From the IMG/VR virus record IMGVR_UViG_3300021170_000058, positions 1 to 28,959 of that record: a stretch of DNA of 28,959 bases; one strand, written 5' to 3'. The DNA is from a virus. The translations under genes and the position numbers were made by a program. A model generated the notes under the pieces. That model was not told the origin of the DNA. It did no database searches and worked only from the letters and a program-made list of their open reading frames with translations. This document shows, in pieces, positions 1 to 7,120 of the stretch (the first letter of the stretch is position 1; every line of letters begins with the position of its first letter).

Positions 1-941
1 GTGATGTTGAAGGTGTTGACGCCGAAGACGCCGGTCTGGAAGGTCGCGCCAGTGCCGGAGCCGGTCGTAGTGGTGAAGGTCGCAGAGTTGACGGTGTACG
101 AGCCGTGAGTCGAGACGGTGAAGGCGTTGATGCCGAAGACGCCAGTCTGGAAGGTCGCACCCGTACCAGCGACCGAGGTCGTCGAGCCCTGAGTAAAGGT
201 CGTCGAGCCGACGGTGTAGACCCCACCGTTGATGATGTGATAAGCTGTGATCGCCCCAGTCGAGATGTTGATGGTGTCGACCTGCACGACTGCCGCGACG
301 GAGTGAGTGCCGCCAGCCAGAGTAATCTGATCACCAGGAAGATACAACGTGCCACCGGCGTTGAGCGCGGAGGAGACGAGCTGAATGTTCGTGACTGTGA
401 TGATGGCAGCAGTCGCGTGAGTACCGCCGACGAGGGTACAGGTGTCAGTAGCGACGTAATTGATCCCAGGAGCGTTCAGCGCGAGAGACTGAAGCTTCGT
501 CGTCGCGACGGTGAGGACCGCCTGAGTAAGAGGGGAGCCGCCCGACAGAGTGATGGTGTCGTTCGCCGTGTACCCCGTGCCCGGAGCGTTGACTGCGGCC
601 GAGACGAGCTGAGTCGTCAGTACCTCTAGAATCGCCTCCTGCGACGCAGTCCCTCCGGTGAGGGTCGACTGATCGCCAGGCAGATACCCGGAGCCCGCAG
701 CCGCGAGAGTTGCGGTTTGCGCGAACATCGATGCGGTGACGACGCCGGACGAGCCGACACCACCGACGACGATAGTCGGGATACTGGTGAAGCCCGAGCC
801 GCTGGCCGAGACAGTCGCAGCGGTGAGACCGCCGATCACTGCGCCGACGGCGACGCCGAGGAGAAGTCCCATCTTGACTCGATCGCTCCAAGCGGTGCGA
901 GTCGGGGTAACTAGCTCGATCCTATCTCTAATCTTAGCCAT
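1..941 (-). CDS. Repetitive virion structural protein, truncated at window edge
   Basis: An open frame runs from ATG at 941 off the left edge with no stop, giving at least 313 residues of the N-terminal part. AGGAGA lies about ten bases before the ATG. After a charged leader comes a hydrophobic stretch at residues 24-46. The rest is rich in Gly, Thr, Ser, Ala and Val, with repeats of about 36-37 residues (NAPGTGYTANDTITLSGG, NAGGTLYLPGDQITLAGG) and a second repeat type ending ATFQTGVFG. Such G-T-G-Y beta repeats are common in phage head fibres, tail fibres and decoration proteins. The gene follows the portal by 13 bp, so a virion role is likely. The exact role cannot be told without the C-terminus. 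The hydrophobic stretch could be a membrane segment or simply buried beta structure. Confidence 0.75.
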   Translation of the reverse strand, partial: MAKIRDRIELVTPTRTAWSDRVKMGLLLGVAVGAVIGGLTAATVSASGSGFTSIPTIVVGGVGSSGVVTASMFAQTATLAAAGSGYLPGDQSTLTGGTASQEAILEVLTTQLVSAAVNAPGTGYTANDTITLSGGSPLTQAVLTVATTKLQSLALNAPGINYVATDTCTLVGGTHATAAIITVTNIQLVSSALNAGGTLYLPGDQITLAGGTHSVAAVVQVDTINISTGAITAYHIINGGVYTVGSTTFTQGSTTSVAGTGATFQTGVFGINAFTVSTHGSYTVNSATFTTTTGSGTGATFQTGVFGVNTFNI

Positions 942-954
942 AGCTCAGTTTCTC

Positions 955-2343
955 CTAGGTTGCGGGCCTTGTCGGCTCCGAGGTCGATCTTACTTTGCTC
1001 GGCGCCTTAGTCGTCAGGTCAGAAGTCCCCGTCGCCGGCTGCGGAGGCTGTCTCTCGTCGAACGACGTGATGTCTTCCTCAGGAATGAGCTTGCTGCCGC
1101 GAGCCGCCATGACGGCGATCTCGATGTCGGCGCTGCACATGTCCGCCCACTTCGACTTCGAGAGCGGACGACCCTTCAGAGCGCGATACTCGTTGGGAGT
1201 GATCGCATTGTTCTTATACTCGAGCTGATAGACCTCAGCCGCCTGCTTCTCGTCCTCGCGATCGAGACCCTTGAAGCGAAACTCCAAGTGAGAAAATCCA
1301 AGTTTACCTTGGATTGCCTCCCTTGTCAGCTGACCGGCGTACTTCTTACCCCACGGACCGATCGCCTGCGCGATGTCTCGATCCTCGGCGACCTCCGCCG
1401 TGTTGCGATTGATGTCGCGCTCGAGCCCGAGGTTCTGCGGGCTGATGTCGAACGCGGTGGCGATCTCCGCCTTCAGAATCTCCTGATACTTCAGATAGAG
1501 AGCATTGTCGCCCTCCGGCTTGAAGTTCAGCTCCGACGGCTCCTTGTCTCCTCCTCCGAAGATGGGCATCCTGCCCTGACCCTCGATCTCGTTCCTCCAG
1601 TACGTGCGGAACGTCCCCAAGGTCTGAGCGTCGATATTGCCGAGCCACAGTCCGGTCGAGGGGTTCGCGTTAGAACTCACGAGCCCGGCGTACTCCTCGA
1701 CACCCAGCAAGCGGCCGATCGTGGTAAAGGCGACCTCGAGCGGACCCAGACCGAAGGGGTCCGAGGTGCTCGGGTTCGGCTTGATGTAGATCAGCTGATC
1801 ATTACGAAGATGAACCGCGTCGTAGGCCCCTCCCGGACTTCCGTAGCCGAGAACCTGGCAGTACCTCGCCTCGTTCTCTCCACCCTCCCAGAAGGGAAAG
1901 ATCTGAATGCTCAGTCCGTCGACGGGCCAGAGCCAGAGAGGACGGGAGGGGTCGCCACCGAGCTCCTGCTCGATCGCACCCGCGCCGCACATCATGTCCT
2001 CGATCACCTGCTCTGTGAAGGAGCCGAAGCTGTCGTCCTCGTTAGGATGAGTGAAGCAGTTGTAGACTGTCTCGATCTGGCGCTCCAGCTCGGAGTTGAT
2101 CTTATATCCGGGCTTGACTACGATCTCCCAGTCGAGCTGAGCTATGCTGTTCTTGATCGCGTTGATCGCGCGTCTCGCGTGTGGGGTACGAGAGAAGTAG
2201 CGAATATTCCTCGGCGTCGGCTTCCAGGCGGGGCGCTCGCCCATCCTGACCTGACCGATCTGCATCAGCCGAGGATAGATGTCGGTCTGCCTCGTAGGGG
2301 CAGAGGGGCGTCTTCCTCTCCGGAGCAGGGCAGGAATCTTCAC
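955..2343 (-). CDS. Phage portal protein (HK97 type)
   Basis: This 462-residue protein fits the usual 400-500 residues of HK97-family portals, the dodecameric ring at the head vertex through which DNA enters and leaves. The family core is visible: an N-terminal region with RRAINAIKNSIAQLDW, a middle region with QLIYIKPNPST and FGLGPLEVA, and near residues 290-330 the segment LKYQEILKAEIATAFDI followed by LGLERDINRNTAE, typical of portal C-terminal helices. The last 40 residues are polar and Pro/Thr rich and probably disordered. The start is GTG at 2343, with AGGA about ten bases upstream. It lies 12 bp after an unknown gene that itself follows the large terminase, the standard packaging order. 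Confidence 0.92.
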   Translation of the reverse strand: MKIPALLRRGRRPSAPTRQTDIYPRLMQIGQVRMGERPAWKPTPRNIRYFSRTPHARRAINAIKNSIAQLDWEIVVKPGYKINSELERQIETVYNCFTHPNEDDSFGSFTEQVIEDMMCGAGAIEQELGGDPSRPLWLWPVDGLSIQIFPFWEGGENEARYCQVLGYGSPGGAYDAVHLRNDQLIYIKPNPSTSDPFGLGPLEVAFTTIGRLLGVEEYAGLVSSNANPSTGLWLGNIDAQTLGTFRTYWRNEIEGQGRMPIFGGGDKEPSELNFKPEGDNALYLKYQEILKAEIATAFDISPQNLGLERDINRNTAEVAEDRDIAQAIGPWGKKYAGQLTREAIQGKLGFSHLEFRFKGLDREDEKQAAEVYQLEYKNNAITPNEYRALKGRPLSKSKWADMCSADIEIAVMAARGSKLIPEEDITSFDERQPPQPATGTSDLTTKAPSKVRSTSEPTRPAT

Positions 2344-2354
2344 GATCTTTGGTC

Positions 2355-2798
2355 CTACATATTTGGAGTGAAGACGCCATCACGCAGAAATCCGTGGTAT
2401 CCTGGCACAACGATCGACGGCTGACAAGTAATTCTTGGCGGATCGCCGGTCACCTGCCATCCCTCCCCGTTGCTGCTGACCTGATCGACGCACCACTCGC
2501 TTCCGGACGGACAGAGCACCGAGATAGGAGGCCTGACGAGCGACCAGGTCTCGAGATAGAAGCGAGCGTAGAACGATAGCTTCTTCAGCTTGCTCTGCTC
2601 AAGATACTTCTTCGCTCTCTCGACGTCCTCAGGCTTCGAGGGATCCAGATACCAGTAGCAGAACCACATCGAGCCAGGAGGTAGAATCTCCTTGAGAGAG
2701 GCTCCTCGTCCGTCGTTGCGGCTCTTCGCCAGAGCGAATCTCTGGTCCTCGGCTGCGGTGAACTCCTCCCTTGTCAAGAGTCTACAGGTGGTGGTCAT
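2355..2798 (-). CDS. Hypothetical protein between terminase and portal
   Basis: This 147-residue protein was not recognised. It is aromatic rich in the middle (GSMWFCYWYLDPSKP, then FYARFYLETWSLVRPPI) and carries a C-terminal segment with three cysteines (around CPSGSEWCVDQ and ITCQPS). The pattern is of a compact globular protein without signal peptide or membrane segment. It starts with ATG three bases after the terminase stop and ends 12 bp before the portal start, so it is cotranscribed with packaging genes. Proteins at this place in phage genomes are often of unknown function. A role in packaging or head assembly is inferred from position only. Confidence 0.7.
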   Translation of the reverse strand: MTTTCRLLTREEFTAAEDQRFALAKSRNDGRGASLKEILPPGSMWFCYWYLDPSKPEDVERAKKYLEQSKLKKLSFYARFYLETWSLVRPPISVLCPSGSEWCVDQVSSNGEGWQVTGDPPRITCQPSIVVPGYHGFLRDGVFTPNM

Positions 2799-2801
2799 CA
2801 G

Positions 2802-4073
2802 CTACAGGTGACCGAAGCTGAACTCAGAGCCGACCTGGACGAATAGGTCGGTCAAGGCCCAGACGAGCGCGTCCGCGTGGTCCGGTGAGCCGGACCCCTC
2901 GTATCCGCCGGTGGTGAAGCTGAGCATCTGGTCCTCTAGCTCTGAGAAGATCCCGACGTGATGGATCTTGTTCTTCTCGTAGAGGGCGCTCACAGGTTCT
3001 GCGCGCTGGATCTTTCCTCGGCTGGCGGTGACCACACGAATAGGGGCGTTCCTGCGAACCGTCCTAATCGTGTTCTCCACCATAGCTCCCCCGAAGTTCT
3101 TCTCAGCCACGATGCGATCGGCACCGTACTCGTCGAACATCTTCAGGGCCTCTCTGGCCCAGCCCTCCGGACTGTAGTTGCCTGTACGATCGTCTAGGAC
3201 GTAGCCCTCGTCGTCGCAACCGAGACCAGCCGCTACGAGGCCTACTTCGTCCGATCTGCTATCTTCGTCGCCGCTCGTTCCGCTAGGGTCGATCGCGATC
3301 ACGACTCGCTTCAGCGGAGGGACTCGGGACGGGGTAACTCTGTTCTTCTCAAGAGAGTCGAGGGTCCAGAGAGCGCCCGGCAGCTCAGAGAGGAACTCCC
3401 CGTCCCGGAACCTACGACGCTCACGCTCTGGGAGAGCGTCGAGCTCTGCGAGATACTCCGCTGGGAGATTCGCCGCGTTGTGTCTCGGATTCATCTGCAT
3501 GGTCGCGTAGTTGTCGGGGACCGGGAGCGGCATTCCACTCGTCGGTTCTTGGCGACGCATGAACATTCTGTACGACCAGTGAGCCGCCGACGGCGGGTTC
3601 TCGTCGTAGTAGGCCTTCAGGCGGAGACCCTTGTTCTGGGCGAGCCGAGTGACCGCCTTGTTCCTCGCCTGATACGCGATCTGAGAGCACTCGTTGAGAA
3701 AGATGCTGGAGTGCTCCTGACCAAGAATCTTCTCAGTTCTCTCCTTGTCGTCTAGACCCCCGTAGAGAATTCTGCTGTCCTCGGGAAGCGTCGTGTACCA
3801 GTCCGTCTGATTGGTCTGGTACGGGATCTCCGGGAAGCAGAGAGACATGACGCTAGGCATCGTGCCTCGGATGATGCTCTCCTTCAGGTGATTGAAGCGA
3901 AAGCGAAGAATCGCGTGGGACGATCCAGGCGCTTTTAAGGCGCGAATGACGATAGCGCGACAGATGAGGAACGTCTTGCCGGACCGGGAACCGCCCCTCA
4001 GAAGAATGTGGGAGGCCGGGGAGGCGAGAAGTCTGTTACCCTCGATCTGCTTCTGGGTGAGCTGGAAGGTCAT
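2802..4073 (-). CDS. terL: Terminase large subunit
   Basis: This 423-residue protein is the packaging motor: an ATPase that drives DNA into the head, joined to a nuclease that cuts the concatemer. The N-terminal ATPase has Walker A GGSRSGKT at residues 27-34 and a Walker B-like strand SSIFLNECS at 122-130 with the catalytic Glu at 128. The C-terminal RNase H-like nuclease shows VVIAIDPSG (Asp at 262), DRIVAEKNFGG near 315, and DHADALVWAL near the end, supplying the acidic metal ligands. Length is normal for a complete protein. The start overlaps the upstream gene by four bases (ATGA), which indicates translational coupling. It is preceded by a TerS-like gene and followed by the portal gene. 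Confidence 0.95.
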   Translation of the reverse strand: MTFQLTQKQIEGNRLLASPASHILLRGGSRSGKTFLICRAIVIRALKAPGSSHAILRFRFNHLKESIIRGTMPSVMSLCFPEIPYQTNQTDWYTTLPEDSRILYGGLDDKERTEKILGQEHSSIFLNECSQIAYQARNKAVTRLAQNKGLRLKAYYDENPPSAAHWSYRMFMRRQEPTSGMPLPVPDNYATMQMNPRHNAANLPAEYLAELDALPERERRRFRDGEFLSELPGALWTLDSLEKNRVTPSRVPPLKRVVIAIDPSGTSGDEDSRSDEVGLVAAGLGCDDEGYVLDDRTGNYSPEGWAREALKMFDEYGADRIVAEKNFGGAMVENTIRTVRRNAPIRVVTASRGKIQRAEPVSALYEKNKIHHVGIFSELEDQMLSFTTGGYEGSGSPDHADALVWALTDLFVQVGSEFSFGHL

Positions 4074-4312
4074 CCGTCGATGGTCTGAGGCTCTGGATCT
4101 CTAGCACCGAATCGCTCAGCGAATCTGATGATCAAGATCTTCTGGAAGAAGTCGTCGTTGCGAGCATTCTCTATCAGCTTCGTCTGCTGAAGAGCGACTC
4201 GTCCGGAATCTAGATCCTCTGCGAACTGGCGAAGAGCCCTAGCCATTCTCCGATTGTCGACTCCGAAGGCGAAGCCCTCGTACCTCGGCTCCAGAGTATC
4301 CTGAAGATCCAC
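4070..4312 (-). CDS. Hypothetical protein upstream of terL
   Basis: This 80-residue, charged and largely helical protein (MARALRQFAEDLDSGRVA, then KILIIRFAERFGARDPEP) was not recognised. It begins with GTG at 4312, overlapping the previous stop by one base (TAGTG), and its stop overlaps the terL start by four bases. The tight packing says it is translated with the terminase genes. A small helical partner of packaging is possible, but only position supports that. An ATG at residue 23 is an alternative start, though it has no better ribosome binding site. Confidence 0.7.
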   Translation of the reverse strand: MDLQDTLEPRYEGFAFGVDNRRMARALRQFAEDLDSGRVALQQTKLIENARNDDFFQKILIIRFAERFGARDPEPQTIDG

Positions 4313-4491
4313 TAGGCGGCGTCGCCAGGAGCCTTGGACCTGGAGTCAGGCGGCCACTCCTCGAGCTTTACCTTCGGCTGGAACATCTTGCTGGAGCCCT
4401 TGAAGGCTGATCCCTGTCCCTGGTCGTTATTCTCTTGGACCTTGGACCAGGTCTTCGAGCCTGGGGTCGGCGTCTGGTAGTCGTCGCTCAT
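4312..4491 (-). CDS. Small hypothetical protein, polar and low complexity
   Basis: A 59-residue protein, MSDDYQTPTPGS at the start, rich in Ser, Lys, Gln, Pro and Asp, with no hydrophobic core, so it is probably disordered. The frame is open further upstream, but the ATG at 4491 is chosen because GAGGAGA stands about eight bases before it and because the longer version would overlap the end of the upstream gene with an Arg-rich, shadow-like sequence. It belongs to the packaging operon. Function unknown. Confidence 0.65.
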   Translation of the reverse strand: MSDDYQTPTPGSKTWSKVQENNDQGQGSAFKGSSKMFQPKVKLEEWPPDSRSKAPGDAA

Positions 4492-4505
4492 GCGAGTCTC
4501 CTCTG

Positions 4506-4961
4506 TTACCCGGCGCGGCCGGGAGGGATGACGTTTGATCCTACGAATCCGTGCCAGTGACAGCCGACGTTCGGCGGCTGGCTCGCATCTAGCGAGATAC
4601 TCGGAGTCAGGACTAGGTCGTCTATGTTGGTGCCGGAGGCATTCCATCTGGAAGGCTTGCCGGTATGATCTCTGCTACCTGCCTCGTCCGGGACGTTTCG
4701 TCCTGCGAACGTGACGTGAACTCCGTGAGTTCCGGTCGGGCCGCCGTTCGCTTGAAAGCACTTGGGACAGAGAAACGAGATGCTGTCGGCCTCGGCCAGG
4801 GTCTCTACGTAGTGAAACTCGTAACGATAAGGATGAGGAGACCAGAACCACGGATCTCCTGTCTCGTCGCGCCAGATCCACTTGCCGTCTTTATCCTGCT
4901 CCGCGCTGGTGACCGTGACAGTCTTCAGCAGCTTGGCGTGGAGCTGTCGCAAGGAGTTCAT
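4506..4961 (-). CDS. Hypothetical protein with zinc-ribbon-like CPKC
   Basis: This 151-residue protein was not recognised to family level. It has a CPKCF knuckle near residue 71 and a C-terminal GCHWHGFVGSN, a Cys/His-rich end which could complete a metal site. The middle contains WIWRDETGDPWFWSPHPYR, rich in aromatic residues. It overlaps the upstream TerS-like gene by four bases (ATGA at 4958-4961), so it is cotranslated with it. A structural zinc site is an inference from the Cys/His spacing. Its role in packaging or head formation is unknown. Confidence 0.75.
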   Translation of the reverse strand: MNSLRQLHAKLLKTVTVTSAEQDKDGKWIWRDETGDPWFWSPHPYRYEFHYVETLAEADSISFLCPKCFQANGGPTGTHGVHVTFAGRNVPDEAGSRDHTGKPSRWNASGTNIDDLVLTPSISLDASQPPNVGCHWHGFVGSNVIPPGRAG

Positions 4962-5239
4962 AGCTTGGCGTCGTCGCCGGTGATGACGATCTTGATCTTG
5001 GTGTCGGCGGCGTCCTGGGGAGAGCCCTGAGGCTTGCCGTAGGCTCTGTCGAGCATAGAGTTCGCGGCCAGCGCGGCTGCTCTGAGGTCGTCGTTCTGCG
5101 CCATAATCTCTGAGAGACGCTTGATAGCATTCTCGGAGTGCTCCTGCGCGAGCTTCTTGACCTCGTCCGTGAGCTTATTGCCCTGACCGCGCTTACGACC
5201 GGATCCCTGTGGTCTGGCGTGTCCTCTCTGAAAGGTCAT
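4958..5239 (-). CDS. Putative terminase small subunit or DNA-binding protein
   Basis: This 93-residue protein begins with a basic Gly/Arg/Lys stretch (RPQGSGRKRGQGNK), followed by helices (EVKKLAQEHSENAIKRLSEI) and AANSMLDRAYGKPQ. The last motif is typical of small phage proteins encoded before TerL, often annotated as small terminase or DUF5681-like. Small terminase subunits recognise the packaging site and present DNA to TerL. It is the first gene of the leftward virion operon, overlapping the next by four bases. The ribosome binding site is weak (AAGGA rather far from the ATG), and I could not fix the promoter. The assignment rests on position plus the C-terminal motif. Confidence 0.65.
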   Translation of the reverse strand: MTFQRGHARPQGSGRKRGQGNKLTDEVKKLAQEHSENAIKRLSEIMAQNDDLRAAALAANSMLDRAYGKPQGSPQDAADTKIKIVITGDDAKL

Positions 5240-5551
5240 CTATTGTACATGGTCCTTAGTGTGGATCGGCTAGGAGGTCGTCGGCATATTTTTCGCACTG
5301 ATTGCTCTCACAACCGCAGGTTGCTGGACATTTGCGCATATGCAACCATGCACGGCGCGCATAGCTAAACTTGGCACGCAGCTTGCACAATGCAGCGCTC
5401 GTGCCACGTGGCGCACAAGTTACAAAAGCTTAACTACAAACAGCCTAGCCTAGCCTAGCGCGCCACAATTTGGCCACAATGCTAGCCTACCTTACCAACG
5501 CTACCCAAGCCAAGCACGGCAAGGGGGCATGTAGCAAAAAGGCAACACCCA
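5240..5551. other. Divergent intergenic region, no gene seen
   Basis: This 312-base gap separates the leftward virion operon from rightward genes. Composition changes within it, from phage-like at the left to rich in GCC and TAGCC at the right. It contains a perfect 10-bp palindrome GCCACGTGGC at 5403-5412, an inverted pair GGCACG/CGTGCC around it, and a tandem AGCCT repeat (three and a half units) at 5442-5459. No convincing open frame or promoter was found. It may carry control signals for both directions or be the junction of an imported segment. Confidence 0.5.
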
Positions 5552-5830
5552 ATGCAGCCTACCACCAAGCCCGCGCCTACACAGGCGCCCACTCCAGCCG
5601 CCACCCCGGCCAAGCTGGCCCCCGGCACAATTACCCTTTTGGTGCCTAACCAAAACGGTAAGCCCGGTGGCAAGGCAGTTTGCGCCAGCGCCACCCGCTT
5701 TGCCCTGTACAAAAACGGCATGACGGTAGCCGCCTACAAGGCAGCCGTAAAGGCTATTGGCCAGCCGTACAGCCTAGCCGCCGCAGACCTGCGGTGGGAC
5801 GTGCGCCACAAGTTTATTAGCATAGCCTAG
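5552..5830 (+). CDS. Small protein sharing a C-terminal domain with the 8509-8988 product
   Basis: A 92-residue protein. Residues 1-30 are a Pro/Thr/Ala-rich linker. The rest is a compact domain ending in NGMTVAAYKAAVKAIG, then DLRWDVRHKFISI. The same pattern (GMTV, a helix, a Gly, DL.WD, then .FI.I) occurs at the C-terminus of the protein at 8509-8988. I infer a shared small alpha/beta, possibly winged-helix domain, often seen in phage proteins of unknown role. Codons differ sharply from the rest of the window (GCC, CCC, TTT and ATT preferred), suggesting transfer. The ribosome binding site is weak (AAAGGC). Confidence 0.7.
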   Translation: MQPTTKPAPTQAPTPAATPAKLAPGTITLLVPNQNGKPGGKAVCASATRFALYKNGMTVAAYKAAVKAIGQPYSLAAADLRWDVRHKFISIA

Positions 5831-5841
5831 GCTTTGCCGTG

Positions 5842-5863
5842 CCCCGCGCCTAGCCGCGCGGGG
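5842..5863 (+). terminator. GC-rich hairpin after the 5552-5830 gene
   Basis: CCCCGCGC and GCGCGGGG form a perfect 8-bp stem with the six-base loop CTAGCC, eleven bases after the stop codon. No T-run follows, so a Rho-independent terminator is possible but not classic. It could also be an RNA-stabilising or processing hairpin between two genes. Confidence 0.45.
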
Positions 5864-5895
5864 TGCAGTTAAACCTAGCAGCAAAGGTGCCTACC

Positions 5896-6063
5896 ATGCC
5901 AAACCGTGCACCCCTAAGCGCCGTTGTGGCGCTGTACCTTGCCAACGGCGGCAAGCTAACCCGCGTACCAAGCGCCCGGTGCCGTGGCGCCCTACGCTGG
6001 TACATGCAGCCCCACCCCACCCACGCCTTGCCGCTGGCGCTTGGCGTTGTGGGCCGGTGGTAG
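5896..6063 (+). CDS. Small hypothetical protein, YLANGGKLT type
   Basis: A 55-residue product starting MPNRAPLSAV, then ALYLANGGKLTRVPSARCRG. Small phage proteins with a helix followed by Y-L-x-x-G-G-K-x-T-x-x-P are common and uncharacterised, and I base the call on that resemblance. The ATG at 5896 is preferred over an in-frame one at 5863, which lies in the preceding hairpin. A short AAAGGTG lies upstream. The C-terminal half (from MQPHP) is less protein-like, so the true end or an overlap with the next frame is uncertain. It lies in the GCC-rich atypical segment. Confidence 0.5.
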   Translation: MPNRAPLSAVVALYLANGGKLTRVPSARCRGALRWYMQPHPTHALPLALGVVGRW

Positions 6064-6065
6064 CC

Positions 6066-6317
6066 GTGCTTACCGGCGTTGCCGTGGCGCACCACGGCCC
6101 GTACCGCAAGGGCGCGCAGTGCTGCGCTAACTACGTGCTGCCCTACATGGTGCACGCGGTTACCTGCCCCACCCACCCAACGGCAAAGCGCGGCCTGTAC
6201 GGGCTGTACTACCAAGGCAAGCCGGGCGTGCTTATGCTGGCACAAGGGCCAACAGCCGTGGATACCCTTGTGGAGGCAGCCACGCGGGAGTTACAGGCAG
6301 CCCACGACGCCAAGTAA
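6066..6317 (+). CDS. Small hypothetical protein in the atypical segment
   Basis: An open frame ending in GKPGVLMLAQGPTAVDTLVE and an Ala-rich helix. The segment KRGLYGLYYQGKPG is tyrosine rich and protein-like. The start is uncertain: GTG at 6066 gives 83 residues and lies just after the previous stop. An earlier ATG at 5979 overlaps the preceding gene, and an ATG at 6079 is in another frame with an Arg/Thr-rich product that looks spurious. Codon use matches its neighbour at 5552. Function unknown. Confidence 0.45.
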   Translation: MLTGVAVAHHGPYRKGAQCCANYVLPYMVHAVTCPTHPTAKRGLYGLYYQGKPGVLMLAQGPTAVDTLVEAATRELQAAHDAK

Positions 6318-6349
6318 GCCTAGCCCGGCCCAGCAAGCCGGGCGCTTAC
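6314..6349 (+). terminator. Hairpin overlapping the stop of the 6066-6317 gene
   Basis: GCCCGG (6323-6328) and CCGGGC (6338-6343) pair across a nine-base loop. An outer GTAAG (6314-6318) and CTTAC (6345-6349) extend the stem, with the TAA stop inside the outer arm. No T-run follows. It stands at the right border of the GCC-rich segment and probably ends or protects its transcript. Confidence 0.45.
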
Positions 6350-6393
6350 CCGTGCGCCCGCGAAGGACGCGCGGTTAAGCGAAGGAGTGAACG

Positions 6394-6495
6394 ATGCTAA
6401 AGTTTGGCGTGATTCTTGCGGCGTGCGCAGCGATCTATTCCTCTCTCGTCTTCGGTGAAGCGATTCACCGGGCGATTTCCTTCTTCCCGCACTAG
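6394..6495 (+). CDS. Tiny membrane protein (33 aa)
   Basis: An ATG with GAAGGAG six bases upstream opens a 33-codon frame, MLKFGVILAACA at the start and EAIHRAISFFPH at the end. Residues 3-20 are hydrophobic enough for one membrane helix. Codon use is again that of the main phage genome, so the atypical segment ends before this gene. Size and shape resemble small phage inner-membrane proteins, but no family is recognised. Confidence 0.5.
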   Translation: MLKFGVILAACAAIYSSLVFGEAIHRAISFFPH

Positions 6496-6514
6496 GAGAT
6501 TCCCTAGCGACTGA

Positions 6515-6582
6515 CCAGATCGGCAGATAGAGCCGAAGGCGGAGCTCGCGTGATCGAACAGAATCATTCATTCTGCGAGATT
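6515..6582 (+). repeat. Structured repeat, copy 1
   Basis: The element has hairpin one, TCGGC-AGATAGA-GCCGA (6520-6536), a linker AGGCGGAGCT, and hairpin two, CAGAAT/ATTCTG with outer TCG/CGA (6554-6578). The same order recurs at 7121-7221. The first stem differs by one swapped base pair (G-C here, C-G there), which keeps pairing. It lies in the leader of the gene at 6707. No known RNA family is recognised. Confidence 0.5.
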
Positions 6583-6652
6583 ACGAGGAGAATCCTTCGT
6601 CTCCCGCGGAGTTCCTCGAGAGTTCCTCGCGAGAATTCCCTCCGAGGAGCTA

Positions 6653-6682
6653 TTTACTTGCCGATTCTGTCGGTGCTATACT
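6653..6682 (+). promoter_or_regulatory. Promoter upstream of the 6707 gene
   Basis: TTTACT (6653-6658), an 18-nt spacer, then TATACT (6677-6682). The strong ribosome binding site TAGGAGG and ATG at 6707 follow. The 18-nt spacing matches other promoters in this window (8213, 8993, 12606). The -35 matches the sigma-70 consensus at four of six positions. Confidence 0.5.
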
Positions 6683-6706
6683 GTAGGGTAACTAGGAGGA
6701 TCACCA

Positions 6707-7090
6707 ATGCGCAAGCAATTCAATCACGAGGACCATCCAGCCGTAGCTGCGCTGATCGCGTATAGCTACTGCGAAGGAGGGACAGGTACTCCGCTGACTG
6801 ACGAGGAAGCCAGCAACGGCGGAGCTCTAGAGGACGCGATCGAGGTCTGCGCCAAGCTCCCTCGCGATCGCAGGTACGCCTGCTACACGATGGGGACTGA
6901 TGATCCCAGGTTTCCCGAGACTGAAGATATGCTGGCCTATCTCAAGAGTCTAGGTCCGCAGGTCAGCGAACAGAGCTTCCCCGGCAGCGTATTCGCTCAG
7001 TGGCTTACGTGCCGCGAAGGAGGGTGCTACTTCACGTCCGCTGACTACAACGTCGGCGGAGCTGACATGTGGGTGTTTCCCGAGAAGTAA
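6707..7090 (+). CDS. Hypothetical protein flanked by structured repeats
   Basis: This 127-residue acidic protein was not recognised. It has helices near the N-terminus (DHPAVAALIAYSYCEGG), DEEASNGGALEDAIEVCAKL, and a C-terminal part with CREGGCYFTSADYNVGG. Four cysteines are spread along it. It has its own promoter and an excellent ribosome binding site (AGGAGG seven bases before ATG), and stands alone between two copies of a structured repeat. That monocistronic arrangement suggests independent control, possibly early expression or an accessory role. Function unknown. Confidence 0.75.
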   Translation: MRKQFNHEDHPAVAALIAYSYCEGGTGTPLTDEEASNGGALEDAIEVCAKLPRDRRYACYTMGTDDPRFPETEDMLAYLKSLGPQVSEQSFPGSVFAQWLTCREGGCYFTSADYNVGGADMWVFPEK

Positions 7091-7120
7091 GAAAGGAGGG
7101 TGCCCACTCCCTAAGTCTCG

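Noticed and set aside
105-629. Plus-strand frame opposite the truncated structural gene
   Set aside because: Mostly Arg, Asp and Ser from complementary repeats. The minus-strand frame is unbroken for 941 bases and gives regular Gly-Thr-Gly-Tyr repeats.
736-2424. Long plus-strand frame opposite the portal gene, 562 codons
   Set aside because: It is Arg/Leu-rich shadow coding of the portal gene and of the structural gene before it. It has no ribosome binding site and no family features; the minus strand has clear portal motifs.
5442-5459. Possible CRISPR or iteron array
   Set aside because: Only three and a half tandem AGCCT units, without spacers or repeats of the right size. It is a simple pentamer repeat.
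5863-5895. Earlier in-frame start of the 55-residue gene
   Set aside because: It starts inside the right arm of the hairpin at 5842-5863 with no ribosome binding site; the ATG at 5896 is better.
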